Source: an uncultured Rhodoblastus sp. (GTDB taxonomy: Bacteria > Pseudomonadota > Alphaproteobacteria > Rhizobiales > Beijerinckiaceae). Taken from it: a stretch of 64,000 bases of DNA. The notes beneath the pieces are model-generated. The model did not search any database and was not told where the DNA came from. It was given only the letters and a program-made list of their open reading frames with translations. Made by a program: the position numbers and the translations under genes. The stretch is from positions 1 through 64,000 of the forward strand of contig NZ_CAIUXT010000074.1 in the NCBI RefSeq assembly GCF_903903185.1, given 5' to 3'. Each line of letters starts with the position of its first letter. The first letter of the stretch is position 1. Shown one piece after another: positions 37,628 through 46,857 of the stretch.

Positions 37628-38635
37628 TCAACCCCTTATGCCGACGCGCAGACCGGGCGACGGGCGTTCCTGCAACACTTCGCGGCGGAAGCGGAACAGC
37701 GCCGCCGGGCGCCCGCCGGTGGCGTGCGACATTTCACCGGTCGCCTCGACCACGGCGGCGGCTTCGACGAGACGGCGGAAATTCTGCTTGTGCAGATGGC
37801 GCCCCGATATGGCCTCGACCGTGGTTTGCAGCGCGGTCAGGGTGAAACTTTCCGGCATGAGTTCGAAAATCACCGGGCGATATTTCATCTTGGCGCGCAG
37901 CCGGCCCATGGCGGTGGCGAGGATGCGGCGATGGTCGGCCTGCATGGACTCCCCCAGCGGCGGCCAGTTGGCGACGCCCGGCGCCGGTTCGCGCCCGTCG
38001 CGCGCGCTTTCCTCGACCAGTCCGGCCTCGTAGAGCAATTCATAGCGGTCGAGCACGTTGTCCTCGTCGAAACGGTCGCCCTCCTCGCCGAATAATTGCC
38101 GCATCCGCTCGATCCGGGTCAGACCGCGCCGGTGCGTCGAGGCGCCGGCGTCGCGCCCGCGCTCGACGAAAGCGCGCAAGCCCGGCATGATGGTCGAGTC
38201 GATCAAGGCGGGGCGGCCGTTGCGCCAGTCCTCCCAGGGGAAGAAGCGATACCATTCGCGAAAGCCCGCGCCCGGCGCCGTGGCGAGATCCTCGCGCAAA
38301 AGCCGGGTCAGCGCCAGATAGCCGACCGATACTTCATGCGGATCGCGGCTGCCGGCGCGGCTTTGGCGGCCCCGGTCGCCGAATGTATAAAGCTGTTCGA
38401 CATAGCCGACCGGCACGCCGGTCTGTTCGGCCACCCAGGCGCGCAGGCCCATCTCGAAAGTGCGGTGATGGAGCGGATCGAAGGGACCGGATGGCAAGGC
38501 CGCGCCGGCGCCGCGCAAATCCCTGCCGTCGGCGCCGCGCGCCACCAGAATCAGCGGCGTGTCGCCGCGCACCGCGACAATGGCCGCCGTCAGGCCGATT
38601 TCGACGGCGATCGAAGGATGGGGTAAGTCTTTCAT
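37628..38635 (-). CDS. nadQ: NadQ-type transcriptional regulator of NAD metabolism (Nudix-like + winged helix)
   Basis: A 335-residue protein of the COG4111 group. The N-terminal half has a Nudix fold (IAVEIGLTAAIVAVRGDTPL, then LPSGPFDPLHHRTFEMGLRAWV) in which the catalytic Nudix box is degenerate, and the C-terminal part (TALQTTVEAISGRHLHKQNF and following) is a winged helix like that of NrtR. Family knowledge: in alphaproteobacteria NadQ represses NAD biosynthesis genes and senses a pyridine nucleotide or precursor. The ORF track joins this gene to a long meaningless frame across its neighbours; the real ATG overlaps the phosphatase stop by 4 bp. It is the last gene of the tag-HD-phosphatase-nadQ operon. 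Confidence 0.8.
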   Translation of the reverse strand: MKDLPHPSIAVEIGLTAAIVAVRGDTPLILVARGADGRDLRGAGAALPSGPFDPLHHRTFEMGLRAWVAEQTGVPVGYVEQLYTFGDRGRQSRAGSRDPHEVSVGYLALTRLLREDLATAPGAGFREWYRFFPWEDWRNGRPALIDSTIMPGLRAFVERGRDAGASTHRRGLTRIERMRQLFGEEGDRFDEDNVLDRYELLYEAGLVEESARDGREPAPGVANWPPLGESMQADHRRILATAMGRLRAKMKYRPVIFELMPESFTLTALQTTVEAISGRHLHKQNFRRLVEAAAVVEATGEMSHATGGRPAALFRFRREVLQERPSPGLRVGIRG

Positions 38636-39141
38636 GCCGTCTCCATCCAGAAAACCTCGCCCTCGAAACAATCCGCGCCGCGCCCGATCGACTCGATCGC
38701 GGCCACCATCCGGCCATCGCGCGACAATAGCGCGTCGGCGAGTTCCACCAGCCGCTTGTTTGGCGTGGCGGACGGCGAAAGCCGTCGCAAATTGCGCGCG
38801 ATCTCGATTTCCGGCGCAGCTTCGAGCGCGCAGAGCCCGATGAAAGCCGCCGCCGGCGAACGGCTGACCCCGGCATAGCAATGCACGACCAGCGGCCGGG
38901 CGCGGTCCCAGTTTTGGAAAAAGGCGATCAGGCTTTCGACATGCCGGCTTTCGGGCAGCACCTGCCCGGCCATTGGCGCAACGATGTCGGACAGGCCGAT
39001 CGCCAGATGGCGGTCGCGCGCGATCGCCGCCAGCCGGGGCGCCCGATAGGGCGGGCTGAGCAGCGACACCAGCGAATCGGCCCCGCATTGCGCGACCACC
39101 TGCTCGACCCGGCTCAAAGGGCAGACATAGACGAGGCCCAT
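38632..39141 (-). CDS. Tyrosine/dual-specificity phosphatase family protein
   Basis: A 169-residue cysteine-dependent phosphatase. The P-loop is VVHCYAGVSRSPAAA, with the catalytic Cys and Arg in the C-x(5)-R signature, and an aspartate in IGLSDIVAP could act as general acid. No signal peptide is present. It sits directly against the HD gene with no gap between that stop and this ATG, and overlaps nadQ. This close packing between a nucleotidase-like HD protein and an NAD regulator suggests that the substrate might be a phosphorylated small molecule or protein connected to nucleotide metabolism, but that is inference. Confidence 0.85.
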   Translation of the reverse strand: MGLVYVCPLSRVEQVVAQCGADSLVSLLSPPYRAPRLAAIARDRHLAIGLSDIVAPMAGQVLPESRHVESLIAFFQNWDRARPLVVHCYAGVSRSPAAAFIGLCALEAAPEIEIARNLRRLSPSATPNKRLVELADALLSRDGRMVAAIESIGRGADCFEGEVFWMETA

Positions 39142-39741
39142 TCACCGCCCCCCGTCGAAATCTTGGAAGCGGCGCAGAAAAATCGCCTGCGCCGCTTCCG
39201 GCGGCATTGGCGCCAGCAGGGTTTTCAGACGATTCGGCTCGATGTCCGGGGCGCCGAACAGCCGCGCCGCCTCGTCGGCGTCGAATCCGGCGTAAAGCGT
39301 GGCCTCGAAATAGGCCGAAATGCGGTCGGCCCGTTTGGTCAGGCGGCGCAGCGCCGGCGCGGGCTCGGGATTGAGCGAGAACCGCAGCAGGATGGCGCGC
39401 TCCAGCCGCGCCTCGAACTCGCGGTAGGCCTCGCCGAGCGCCGCCTTGAACGGCGAGATCATGTCGCCGATGACATATTCCGGCGCATCGTGCAGCAGCG
39501 CGAACAGCCGCCAGCGCGCAGGGGCGGCGGGATCGAGCAGGCCGAGCACTTCCGCGACCAGCACGGAATGCTGCGCCACCGAGAAAATCACCCCGCCCCG
39601 CGTCTGGCCGTTCCAGCGCGCGACGCGGGCGAGGCCATGGGCGATATCCTCGATCTCCACGTCGAGCGGCGACGGATTCAAGATGTCGAGCCGACGCCCG
39701 GAGAGCATCCGTTGCCAGGCGCGCGGGCTTTTGCCGTTCAT
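39142..39741 (-). CDS. HD-domain phosphohydrolase, YfbR-like
   Basis: A 199-residue metal-dependent HD protein. The metal ligands are in FSVAQHSVLVAEV and ALLHDAPEYVIGDM (the HD pair), and later KRADRISAYFEATL provides a final Asp. The MLSGRRLDILNPSP start is conserved in alphaproteobacterial homologues of the E. coli 5'-deoxynucleotidase YfbR. It should dephosphorylate a nucleoside monophosphate in the cytosol. The ATG overlaps the stop of tag by 4 bp. Confidence 0.85.
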   Translation of the reverse strand: MNGKSPRAWQRMLSGRRLDILNPSPLDVEIEDIAHGLARVARWNGQTRGGVIFSVAQHSVLVAEVLGLLDPAAPARWRLFALLHDAPEYVIGDMISPFKAALGEAYREFEARLERAILLRFSLNPEPAPALRRLTKRADRISAYFEATLYAGFDADEAARLFGAPDIEPNRLKTLLAPMPPEAAQAIFLRRFQDFDGGR

Positions 39742-40367
39742 CCGCGCCCCGTCTTTTGGTAAGCGAGCTGACAGGCCTCATGTCTATGGCAATCGACGAG
39801 GTGGTCGTTGACCATGCCGACCGCCTGCATGAAGGCGTAGACGATGGTCGGGCCGCAGAATTTGAAGCCGCGCTGCTTGAGATCGCGCGCCATTTTTTGG
39901 GAGGTTTCGGTCAGGGCCGGGACTTCCTCCATCGCGCGAAAGGCGTTGACGATGGGCCGCCCCTCGACAAAATCCCAGATATAGCCGGAAAAACCCCGGT
40001 CGGCCTCGATGTCGAGATAAAGCCGCGCCGCGCCGACGGCGCCGAGGATCTTGGCGCGGTTGCGGACGATGCCGGCGTCCTGCATCAGAAGCGCGATTTT
40101 GGCTTCGTCATAGGCGGCGATTTTCCGCGCGTCGAAACCATCGAAGGCGGCGCGGAAATTGTCGCGCTTGCGCAGGATGGAAATCCACGACAGGCCGGCC
40201 TGAAACCCATCGAGCAGCAGCTTTTCGAACAAGGCGCGCGAGTCGAATTCGGCCACGCCCCATTCCTCGTCATGATAGGCAAGGTAGGCCGGATCGCAGC
40301 CCGGCCAGGGGCAGCGATGCAGCCCGTCGGGATGTTCCCGAACGATTCGTTTCGGCGCGTCGGTCAT
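39738..40367 (-). CDS. tag: DNA-3-methyladenine glycosylase I
   Basis: A 209-residue base-excision repair enzyme. It begins HRCPWPGCDPAYLAYHDEEW, the Tag signature with the first zinc Cys and His; FQAGLSWISILRKRDNFRAAF holds the helix-hairpin-helix region; and DCHRHEAC near the end gives the second zinc His and Cys. It removes 3-methyladenine from alkylated DNA. First gene of a four-gene operon with HD, phosphatase and nadQ genes; DNA-repair and NAD-regulator genes have no obvious functional tie, so this may be simple co-transcription. Confidence 0.94.
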   Translation of the reverse strand: MTDAPKRIVREHPDGLHRCPWPGCDPAYLAYHDEEWGVAEFDSRALFEKLLLDGFQAGLSWISILRKRDNFRAAFDGFDARKIAAYDEAKIALLMQDAGIVRNRAKILGAVGAARLYLDIEADRGFSGYIWDFVEGRPIVNAFRAMEEVPALTETSQKMARDLKQRGFKFCGPTIVYAFMQAVGMVNDHLVDCHRHEACQLAYQKTGRG

Positions 40368-40462
40368 GCGCCAGATTTAGCCAATCCGGAGGGTTCCGCC
40401 AATGGCGCCCTGCGGCGCGCCAGCGCGTCGAGCGACTTTCGGGCCAGAAAATCGCCGCCCGA

Positions 40463-41290
40463 TCACATCAGCCGCAGCCGCGTCTCGCCGCTGACCAGGA
40501 CCTGGCCGGTCTGCGCCGCTTCTTCGGCGCGGTCGAGGCGCAACAGCGCCAGGCCGCGCGCGCCGGCGCTCGATCCCATCACGCCGACACGCAGATCGCC
40601 AGCCATGACGGCGGCGCCGGGCGTCGCCGGGGCGCCTTCGAGAGTGACCTTGATCACCCGGTTGCGGGTCAAGCCGCGATATTGCATCCGCGCCACCACT
40701 TCCTGCCCGACGAAACAGCCTTTCTTGAAATCGACGCCATTGAGCTGGTCCATGTCGGCCTCATGCGGAAAGGCGTCGCCATAGACGAAATCGACGCCGC
40801 CCTCGGGAACGCCAAGCGCAATGCGATGCGCGTCATAAGCGGCGATTCCGGCGTCGCCGCCAAAGGTCAGCATCACCGCTGCGATGTCGGCAGCCGGCGC
40901 GACGAGGCGCGCGCCCATGTCGGGATGGCGGCTGTCCTGCGCGCCCTCGGCGACGACGCCGCCATAAAGCGCGATCACGCCAAGCGACTCGCTGAGGTCG
41001 GCGATCTCGACCTTCGCCCGCAATTTATACATCGACAGGCGCTTGACCAGTTCCGGGATTTTCTCGCGCTTGACGTCGAGCAGAATGGCGTCGGGCCCAT
41101 TGGCGCAAGAATTGGCGGTCATCAGAAAATCGAACAGGATCTTGCCCTGTGGCGTCAACAGCGCCGCCCAGCGCGCCTCGTCGGCGCCGAGCGTCACGAC
41201 ATTGCCGGTGACCAGCCCTTGCAGGAAGGCGCGCGCTTCCGCTCCGCCGACGCGAACGATACCACGATCCGACAAATAAGACGCTTTCAT
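40463..41290 (-). CDS. ygfZ: Folate-binding Fe-S cluster protein YgfZ
   Basis: A 275-residue member of the aminomethyltransferase-like family. The motif FKKGCFVGQEVVARMQYRG is the YgfZ signature (K-G-C-x-x-G-Q-E), with the functionally important cysteine. YgfZ helps assemble or repair certain Fe-S enzymes in a tetrahydrofolate-dependent way. The ORF track begins 289 codons too early; the ATG at 41290 has GGGGAATGG just upstream and gives the usual N-terminus (YLSDRGIVRVGGAEARAFLQ). It is divergent from pyrC, a pairing common in this bacterial order. Confidence 0.9.
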   Translation of the reverse strand: MKASYLSDRGIVRVGGAEARAFLQGLVTGNVVTLGADEARWAALLTPQGKILFDFLMTANSCANGPDAILLDVKREKIPELVKRLSMYKLRAKVEIADLSESLGVIALYGGVVAEGAQDSRHPDMGARLVAPAADIAAVMLTFGGDAGIAAYDAHRIALGVPEGGVDFVYGDAFPHEADMDQLNGVDFKKGCFVGQEVVARMQYRGLTRNRVIKVTLEGAPATPGAAVMAGDLRVGVMGSSAGARGLALLRLDRAEEAAQTGQVLVSGETRLRLM

Positions 41291-41452
41291 GCCATTCCCC
41301 GTCGTCCGCCGGCCCGACGAGGTCCTGCCTCCGGCCTGTTCCGCCCCTGTTCCAGCCAATCCGCCCATTGTTTCATGGCGAAAGCCGTTATGATAACGCA
41401 TGCATGCAAGCTTCGGTCCGTAGCCGCGGCAAAATTTCCGGAAAAAGCCTCC

Positions 41453-42781
41453 ATGACTGCGAAAAATTTCGATTTCATCCTGCGCGGCGGCCTGGTGGTC
41501 AATCACGACGGCGTCGGCCCGCGCGACATCGGCATTCGGGCTGAAACCATCGCCGCCATCGGCGACCTGTCGCTGGCGAGCGCCGGAACGACCATCGATT
41601 GCGACGGCCTGCATATCCTGCCGGGCGTCATCGACACCCAGGTGCATTTCCGCGAGCCGGGGCCCACCCACAAGGAAGATCTCGAAACCGGCTCGCGCGC
41701 CGCCGTGCTTGGCGGCGTCGTCGGCGTGTTCGAAATGCCCAATACCAATCCTTTGACCACGACGCCGGAAGCGCTGGCCGATAAAGTGGCCCGGGCGACC
41801 GGGCGGATGCACTGCGATTTCGCCTTCTATGTTGGCGGCACCCATGAAAACGCCAAAGATATCGCGGAGCTGGAGCGCCTGCCCGGCGCCGCCGGCATCA
41901 AGGTCTTCATGGGGTCGTCCACCGGTTCGCTGCTGGTCGCCGACGACGCCGGCGTGACCGAAATCCTGCGTCATGCGCGCCGCCGCGCCGCCTTCCACAG
42001 CGAGGACGAATTTCGCCTGATCGAACGCATGGGCGAGCGCGTCCCCGGCGATCCCGCCTCGCATCCGGTCTGGCGCGACGTCGAGACCGCGATGGCCTGC
42101 ACCCGGCGTCTCATCGCCATCGCCCGCGCGCAGCGCGCGCGCATCCACGTGCTGCATGTCTCGACCGGCGAAGAGATCGAGTTATTGAGCCGGCACAAGG
42201 ACATAGCCAGCGTCGAGGTGACGCCGCACCACCTCACCCTGTCGGCGGACGACTACGCGACTTTGGGGACGAAAATCCAGATGAACCCGCCGGTGCGCGA
42301 CAAGAGCCATCGCGAGATCCTCTGGCGGGGGCTCGACCAGGGCGTCGTCGATGTGATCGGCTCCGACCATGCGCCGCATACGCTGGAGGAAAAGGCGAGA
42401 GCCTATCCCGACAGCCCCTCCGGCATGACCGGGGCGCAGACGCTTGTGCCGATCATGCTCGACCATGTCGCGGCGGGGCGGCTGACGCTGCAACGCTTCG
42501 TCGATCTGACCAGCGCCGGCCCGGCCCGGCTGTTCCAGATCGCGCGCAAGGGGCGCATCGCGGTCGGCTTCGACGCCGACCTGACCATCGTCGATCTGAA
42601 GCGGCGCGAAACCATAAGAAACAGCTGGATCGCCTCGCGCTGCGGCTGGACCCCCTATCACGGCAAGCAAGTGACAGGCTGGCCGGTGGGGACCTTCGTG
42701 CGCGGCGCCCGGGTAATGTGGGAGGGCGAGGTCTTGGCGCCCTCGACGGGCCAGCCGATCCGCTTTCTGGAGGCTTTGTGA
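41453..42781 (+). CDS. pyrC: Dihydroorotase (class I)
   Basis: A 442-residue amidohydrolase that closes N-carbamoyl-aspartate to dihydroorotate in pyrimidine synthesis. Metal ligands: DTQVHFREPGPTHKED (two His), the probable carboxylated Lys in IKVFMGSSTG, HVLHVSTG and VEVTPHHL (His), and VIGSDHAPHTLEEKA (Asp). This is the longer class I type rather than the E. coli class II type. The ATG at 41453 is well inside the ORF-track frame; the 163 bp to the divergent ygfZ holds both promoters. Confidence 0.9.
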   Translation: MTAKNFDFILRGGLVVNHDGVGPRDIGIRAETIAAIGDLSLASAGTTIDCDGLHILPGVIDTQVHFREPGPTHKEDLETGSRAAVLGGVVGVFEMPNTNPLTTTPEALADKVARATGRMHCDFAFYVGGTHENAKDIAELERLPGAAGIKVFMGSSTGSLLVADDAGVTEILRHARRRAAFHSEDEFRLIERMGERVPGDPASHPVWRDVETAMACTRRLIAIARAQRARIHVLHVSTGEEIELLSRHKDIASVEVTPHHLTLSADDYATLGTKIQMNPPVRDKSHREILWRGLDQGVVDVIGSDHAPHTLEEKARAYPDSPSGMTGAQTLVPIMLDHVAAGRLTLQRFVDLTSAGPARLFQIARKGRIAVGFDADLTIVDLKRRETIRNSWIASRCGWTPYHGKQVTGWPVGTFVRGARVMWEGEVLAPSTGQPIRFLEAL

Positions 42782-42796
42782 CGCCGCCGCCCGGCG

Positions 42797-43165
42797 TCAG
42801 TCCTTTGGCGGCTTGCGGCATACCCGCAGGTAGGGGTGCTGGAAATCCCAGGTGCTGATCGGGACGCGTTTCCTGAAGACGCAGTTCTGCTTGCCGGCAT
42901 GATCGGCATAGACCGTCATTTCATGCAACTGGTCGGCGTCGCGCCAGTTTCTCTCCAGATAGCCGTTTGGATCGTATTTATACAGACCCGAGGTCCAGTA
43001 GGAACCGGGGTCAATGGGGCCGGGATCGACATCCCAATAGGCCGTGCCATTGGCGTAGCGCATTTTTTGCGCCTGCGCCGGCGATGTCAACGCCCAGCTT
43101 GCGAAGACGGCGAGCGCCACAACGCCGGCCAACTGAATTTTCAAAAGCCAAGCCTGATGATTCAT
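42797..43165 (-). CDS. Small secreted protein of unknown function
   Basis: A 122-residue protein, not recognised. The first 32 residues (LLKIQLAGVVALAVFASWAL, then SPAQAQ) are a Sec signal peptide with an A-Q-A cleavage site. The mature 90 residues are rich in Tyr, Trp and Asp (GTAYWDVDPGPIDPGSYW) with two cysteines that could form one disulfide, and carry a basic C-terminus (RVCRKPPKD). AAGGAG lies 9 nt before the ATG, which is well inside the ORF-track frame. It is probably a periplasmic protein. It stands next to the penicillin-binding protein in the same direction, 105 bp downstream of it. Confidence 0.7.
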   Translation of the reverse strand: MNHQAWLLKIQLAGVVALAVFASWALTSPAQAQKMRYANGTAYWDVDPGPIDPGSYWTSGLYKYDPNGYLERNWRDADQLHEMTVYADHAGKQNCVFRKRVPISTWDFQHPYLRVCRKPPKD

Positions 43166-43269
43166 GCGATCGGCTCCTTGTCGCCGCGCCCGCCGACGGC
43201 GCCATGCCCGCATCCATTGCATATAGGCAAAAATTGCGGCGGCGCGAGACCCGATCGAAGAACAACGCT

Positions 43270-45483
43270 TCAGAATTTTTGTCCGAACAGCTGTTCGAAA
43301 AAATTGCCGCTTTCCGCGGCCGGACGCGGGCGGCGGCCCGGCGGCGAATTGGGAATGTTTTCCGGCGGCGTCGGCTCGTCGTCGCGTTCGGGCGCATCGG
43401 CCACGACCCGGCCGGGACCATTGATCGCCATCGGCGCGCCGGGATTTGACGTGTCCATATGGACGGCGGCCAGACGCGGCGGCGCGGCGGGCGGCGGCGT
43501 CGGCTGCGGCCAAAGCGACGCCGCCAGCCCCGCCGCCAGACTTTCGCTGCGCCAGCCCCCCGTCGGCAGGCCGGCGACGACCATTCCCTTCAACGCCTCG
43601 CGCATGTAGCGCGACCAGATTTCGACCGGCAGATTGGCGCCCGAGGCTTTTTTGGTCGGCGCATTATCGTCGTTGCCGAGCCAGACGCCGGTGACGAGCT
43701 GGCTGGTGTAGCCGACGAACCAGGCGTCGCGGTAATCCTGGCTGGTGCCGGTTTTCCCCGCCGCCTCCCAGCCCGGCAGGTCGGCTTTCTTGCCGGTGCC
43801 GATGGTCAGGGTCTGCTCCAGCATGGCGTTCATCATCGCCACATATTGCGGATCGACGACGCGCCCGTTGCTTGAGCCTTTTCGCGCGTAAAGCAGCTTG
43901 CCGTCCGCCGTCCGCACCTTGGTGACGATGTGCGGCTGCACGCCGATGCCGCCATTGGCGAAGGGGACGTAGGACGAAACCAGCTCCAGCGGCGTGACCT
44001 CGGAAGTGCCGAGCGCGATCGAGGCGTTGGGCTGCATTTCCGAGACGATTCCGAGCCGATGCGCGGTCTGGATCACCGCGCGCGGACCGACCTCCCGCCC
44101 CAGCCGCACCGACACCGTATTGAGCGAGAGAGCCAGCGCCGTGGTGAGGTTGACCGGGCCCAGGTATTTATGGGTGGAATTTTCCGGCCGCCAGCCGTTC
44201 ACATCGATGGGCGCGTCGTCGCGCACACTGTCGGGCGTCAGGCCATGTTCGAGCGCGGTCAGGTAGACGAAGGGCTTGAAGGCGGAGCCGGGCTGGCGCC
44301 GCGCCGAGACCGCGCGGTCAAACTGGCTGTCCTCGTAATCGCGCCCGCCGATCAGCGCGCGGATGGCGCCGGCGCTGTCGAGCGAGACCAGCGCGCCTTG
44401 CGCCACGCCATATTTCCCGCCCTGCCGGTTGAGCACATCGACGAGCGCGCGTTCGGCGGCGGCCTGCATCGCCGGATCGATGGTCGAGGTCACGACAATA
44501 TCCTCGTCGATGGCGCCGATGGTGTCGTCGAGCACGTCCATGACGTAGTCGGCGGCGTAATTGAGCGAGCCGCCGGCTTTCGCGCGCACCGCATGGGCCG
44601 GGTGGGACAAGGCCACCTGCGCCATGGCCTCGGTGATATGGCCCTCCTGCGCCATGGCGGCGACGACCTGGTTGGCGCGCTCGACCGCCGCAGGCTCATT
44701 ATGATTGGGCGCTAGCTTGCTCGGCGCCTTCATCAGGCCGGCCAGCATCGCCGACTCGGGCAGGGTGGCGAGCCTGGCCGAATGGCCGAAATATTTCTGC
44801 GCCGCCGCATCGACGCCATAGGCGCCCGAGCCGAAATAGACGCGGTTGAGGTAGAGTTCGAGAATCTGGTCCTTGGAATAGCGATGCTCCAGCCAGAGCG
44901 CCAGAATGGCCTCCTGAATCTTGCGCGAGACCGTGCGCTCCTGAGTCAGGAACAGGTTTTTCGCCAATTGCTGGGTCAGGGTCGAGCCGCCCTGGACGCC
45001 GCCCCGCCCGAGCGCGTTGCGAAACAGGGCGCGGACAACCCCGACCGGATCGAGGCCCCAGTGGCTGTAGAAGCGGCGGTCCTCGATGGCGACGAAGGCT
45101 TTCGGCAGATAGGGGGGCAGGTCCTGCAGGCGGATCGCCGCCCCGCCGGTGTCGCCGCGATTGGCGAGCAGGGAGCCGTCGACGCCGAGCACGGCGATAT
45201 TGGGCGGGCGCTTGGGCACTGCGAGATGGTCGATATGGGGCAGTTGCGAACCGTAATAAATGACCATCCCGCCGGCTCCGATCAGGCCCCAGACGGCAAG
45301 GACGAAGCCCCAATAGACCAGCCGGCCGAGGCCGAAACCCTTTTTGCCGCGCGCCGGCTTTTCGGTTCTTTGGGCTCGTCTCGGACCGCGCGGCTCCGCC
45401 TCGACGCGCGGCGCGCGGCCGGAATCGGCTCGGGCGGCAAAGCCAGGCTCGATTCGCTCGCCGCCCGATTTCTTTCGCGCCAT
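43270..45483 (-). CDS. Class A penicillin-binding protein (PBP1A/1B type)
   Basis: A 737-residue bifunctional peptidoglycan synthase. A basic cytosolic tail and one membrane helix (YWGFVLAVWGLIGAGGMVIYY) precede the GT51 transglycosylase with its catalytic Glu in FVAIEDRRFYSHWG, then GGSTLTQQLAKNLFL. The transpeptidase has SxxK in PGSAFKPFVYL, SxN in LSLNTVSVRLG and KTG in AGKTGTSQDYRDAWF. The C-terminal 90 residues are proline-rich and disordered. The ATG at MARKKS is preferred over the TTG start of the ORF track, although its ribosome-binding site is weak. It polymerises and crosslinks cell-wall glycan in the periplasm. Confidence 0.92.
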   Translation of the reverse strand: MARKKSGGERIEPGFAARADSGRAPRVEAEPRGPRRAQRTEKPARGKKGFGLGRLVYWGFVLAVWGLIGAGGMVIYYGSQLPHIDHLAVPKRPPNIAVLGVDGSLLANRGDTGGAAIRLQDLPPYLPKAFVAIEDRRFYSHWGLDPVGVVRALFRNALGRGGVQGGSTLTQQLAKNLFLTQERTVSRKIQEAILALWLEHRYSKDQILELYLNRVYFGSGAYGVDAAAQKYFGHSARLATLPESAMLAGLMKAPSKLAPNHNEPAAVERANQVVAAMAQEGHITEAMAQVALSHPAHAVRAKAGGSLNYAADYVMDVLDDTIGAIDEDIVVTSTIDPAMQAAAERALVDVLNRQGGKYGVAQGALVSLDSAGAIRALIGGRDYEDSQFDRAVSARRQPGSAFKPFVYLTALEHGLTPDSVRDDAPIDVNGWRPENSTHKYLGPVNLTTALALSLNTVSVRLGREVGPRAVIQTAHRLGIVSEMQPNASIALGTSEVTPLELVSSYVPFANGGIGVQPHIVTKVRTADGKLLYARKGSSNGRVVDPQYVAMMNAMLEQTLTIGTGKKADLPGWEAAGKTGTSQDYRDAWFVGYTSQLVTGVWLGNDDNAPTKKASGANLPVEIWSRYMREALKGMVVAGLPTGGWRSESLAAGLAASLWPQPTPPPAAPPRLAAVHMDTSNPGAPMAINGPGRVVADAPERDDEPTPPENIPNSPPGRRPRPAAESGNFFEQLFGQKF

Positions 45484-45717
45484 GATGCCGCTGTCCGAGT
45501 CTGTAAGGTGAGGAGCATGGAGAAGTGAAAGGCGTGTTTTCAATTTAAAGGGGGCGAATTAAGGGCCGGTTAAGTGTTTTGCCGCCGCGCTCGATTTGGG
45601 GCTGGGCGCCGCATCGGCTAAAATCTTGGGCTCACGTCCTTGCTTTGGCGGCGCAGCCGCTGCAAAGTTGCGCCCCCGTAAAACCTCCGGTTTTTTCTGC
45701 ATTCGGATTGCCGCCCC

Positions 45718-46836
45718 ATGAAAGTCACGCTCGAGAGATCGGCTCTCCTCAAATCGCTCGGCCATGTGCATCGCGTCGTCGAGCGGCGCACGACCATTCC
45801 GATCCTCTCCAATGTCCTGCTCAGCGCCGGCGGCGGCGGATTGCAGCTCAAGGCCACCGATCTCGATCTCGAAGTCACCGAAACCGTCCCCGCCGATGTC
45901 GGCAAGGCCGGCGCCACTACCTTGCCGGCCCATGTTCTCTACGAAATCGTCCGCAAATTGCCCGATGGCGCCCAGGTGTCGCTGGAGTCGGGGACCGACG
46001 GCGGCCAGCTGCAACTGCGTTCGGGCCGCTCGCGCTTCAACCTGCAATCCCTGCCGGAAAGCGATTTTCCCGACCTCGCCGCCGGCGACATGAGCCATAA
46101 GTTCAAGCTCCCCGCGGGCGAACTCAAGCGGCTGATCGACAAGACCCAATTCGCCATCTCCAACGAGGAAACCCGCTATTACCTCAACGGCGTCTTCATG
46201 CACGTCGCCGAGGCCGACGGCGTGTCGGTGCTGCGCGCGGTGGCGACCGACGGCCACCGTCTCGCGCGGCTGGAGACGCCGGCCCCCGCAGGCGCCGCCG
46301 GAATGCCGGGCGTCATCGTGCCGCGCAAGGCGGTGGCGGAAGTGCAGAAACTGATCGAAGAGCCGGATCTGGAAGTCGGCGTCGAGCTTTCCGCGACCAA
46401 GATCCGCTTTACGCTTGGCGAAGTGGTGCTGACCTCGAAACTGATCGACGGCTCCTTCCCCGATTACGGGCGGGTCATTCCGGCGCATAACGACAAGTTT
46501 CTGACCGTCGAGCGCAAGGATTTCGCCGATGCGGTCGATCGCGTCTCGACCATTTCCTCGGAGCGCGGACGCGCCGTCAAACTCGCGGTTTCCGAAGGCA
46601 AGCTGGTGCTCTCCGTCACCAATCCGGATTCAGGGTCGGCGGTGGAGGAGCTGGAGGTCGATTACAACGCCAGCCCGCTGGAGATCGGGTTCAACGCCCG
46701 CTACCTGATCGATATCGCCAACCAGCTCGACGGCGACACGGCTTTGTTCAAGCTCAACGATTCCGGCTCGCCGACCATCGTGCAGGACCGCGAAGGCGCG
46801 AGCGCGCTTTATGTCTTGATGCCGATGCGGGTGTGA
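45718..46836 (+). CDS. dnaN: DNA polymerase III beta sliding clamp
   Basis: A 372-residue protein of normal length. It begins MKVTLERSALLKSLGHVHRV, has NEETRYYLNGVFMH and ATDGHRLARLE from the middle domains, and ends YVLMPMRV, the typical clamp C-terminus. The dimeric ring tethers DNA polymerase III to DNA. It is divergent from the penicillin-binding protein gene; the 234 bp between them hold the promoters. dnaA and recF are not beside it, so this is not the classic dnaA-dnaN-recF arrangement and no replication origin was recognised here. Confidence 0.95.
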   Translation: MKVTLERSALLKSLGHVHRVVERRTTIPILSNVLLSAGGGGLQLKATDLDLEVTETVPADVGKAGATTLPAHVLYEIVRKLPDGAQVSLESGTDGGQLQLRSGRSRFNLQSLPESDFPDLAAGDMSHKFKLPAGELKRLIDKTQFAISNEETRYYLNGVFMHVAEADGVSVLRAVATDGHRLARLETPAPAGAAGMPGVIVPRKAVAEVQKLIEEPDLEVGVELSATKIRFTLGEVVLTSKLIDGSFPDYGRVIPAHNDKFLTVERKDFADAVDRVSTISSERGRAVKLAVSEGKLVLSVTNPDSGSAVEELEVDYNASPLEIGFNARYLIDIANQLDGDTALFKLNDSGSPTIVQDREGASALYVLMPMRV

Positions 46837-46857
46837 ACGGCGCCGCTTGTGCCGGCA

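Noticed and set aside
37628-39781. 717-residue ORF spanning three genes on the minus strand
   Set aside because: Only the last 335 residues are real (nadQ). The first part is an out-of-frame reading of the HD and phosphatase genes, both of which have intact motifs in their own frames.
45484-45717. Replication origin next to dnaN
   Set aside because: No DnaA-box cluster or long A/T-rich region was seen, and dnaA and recF are absent.
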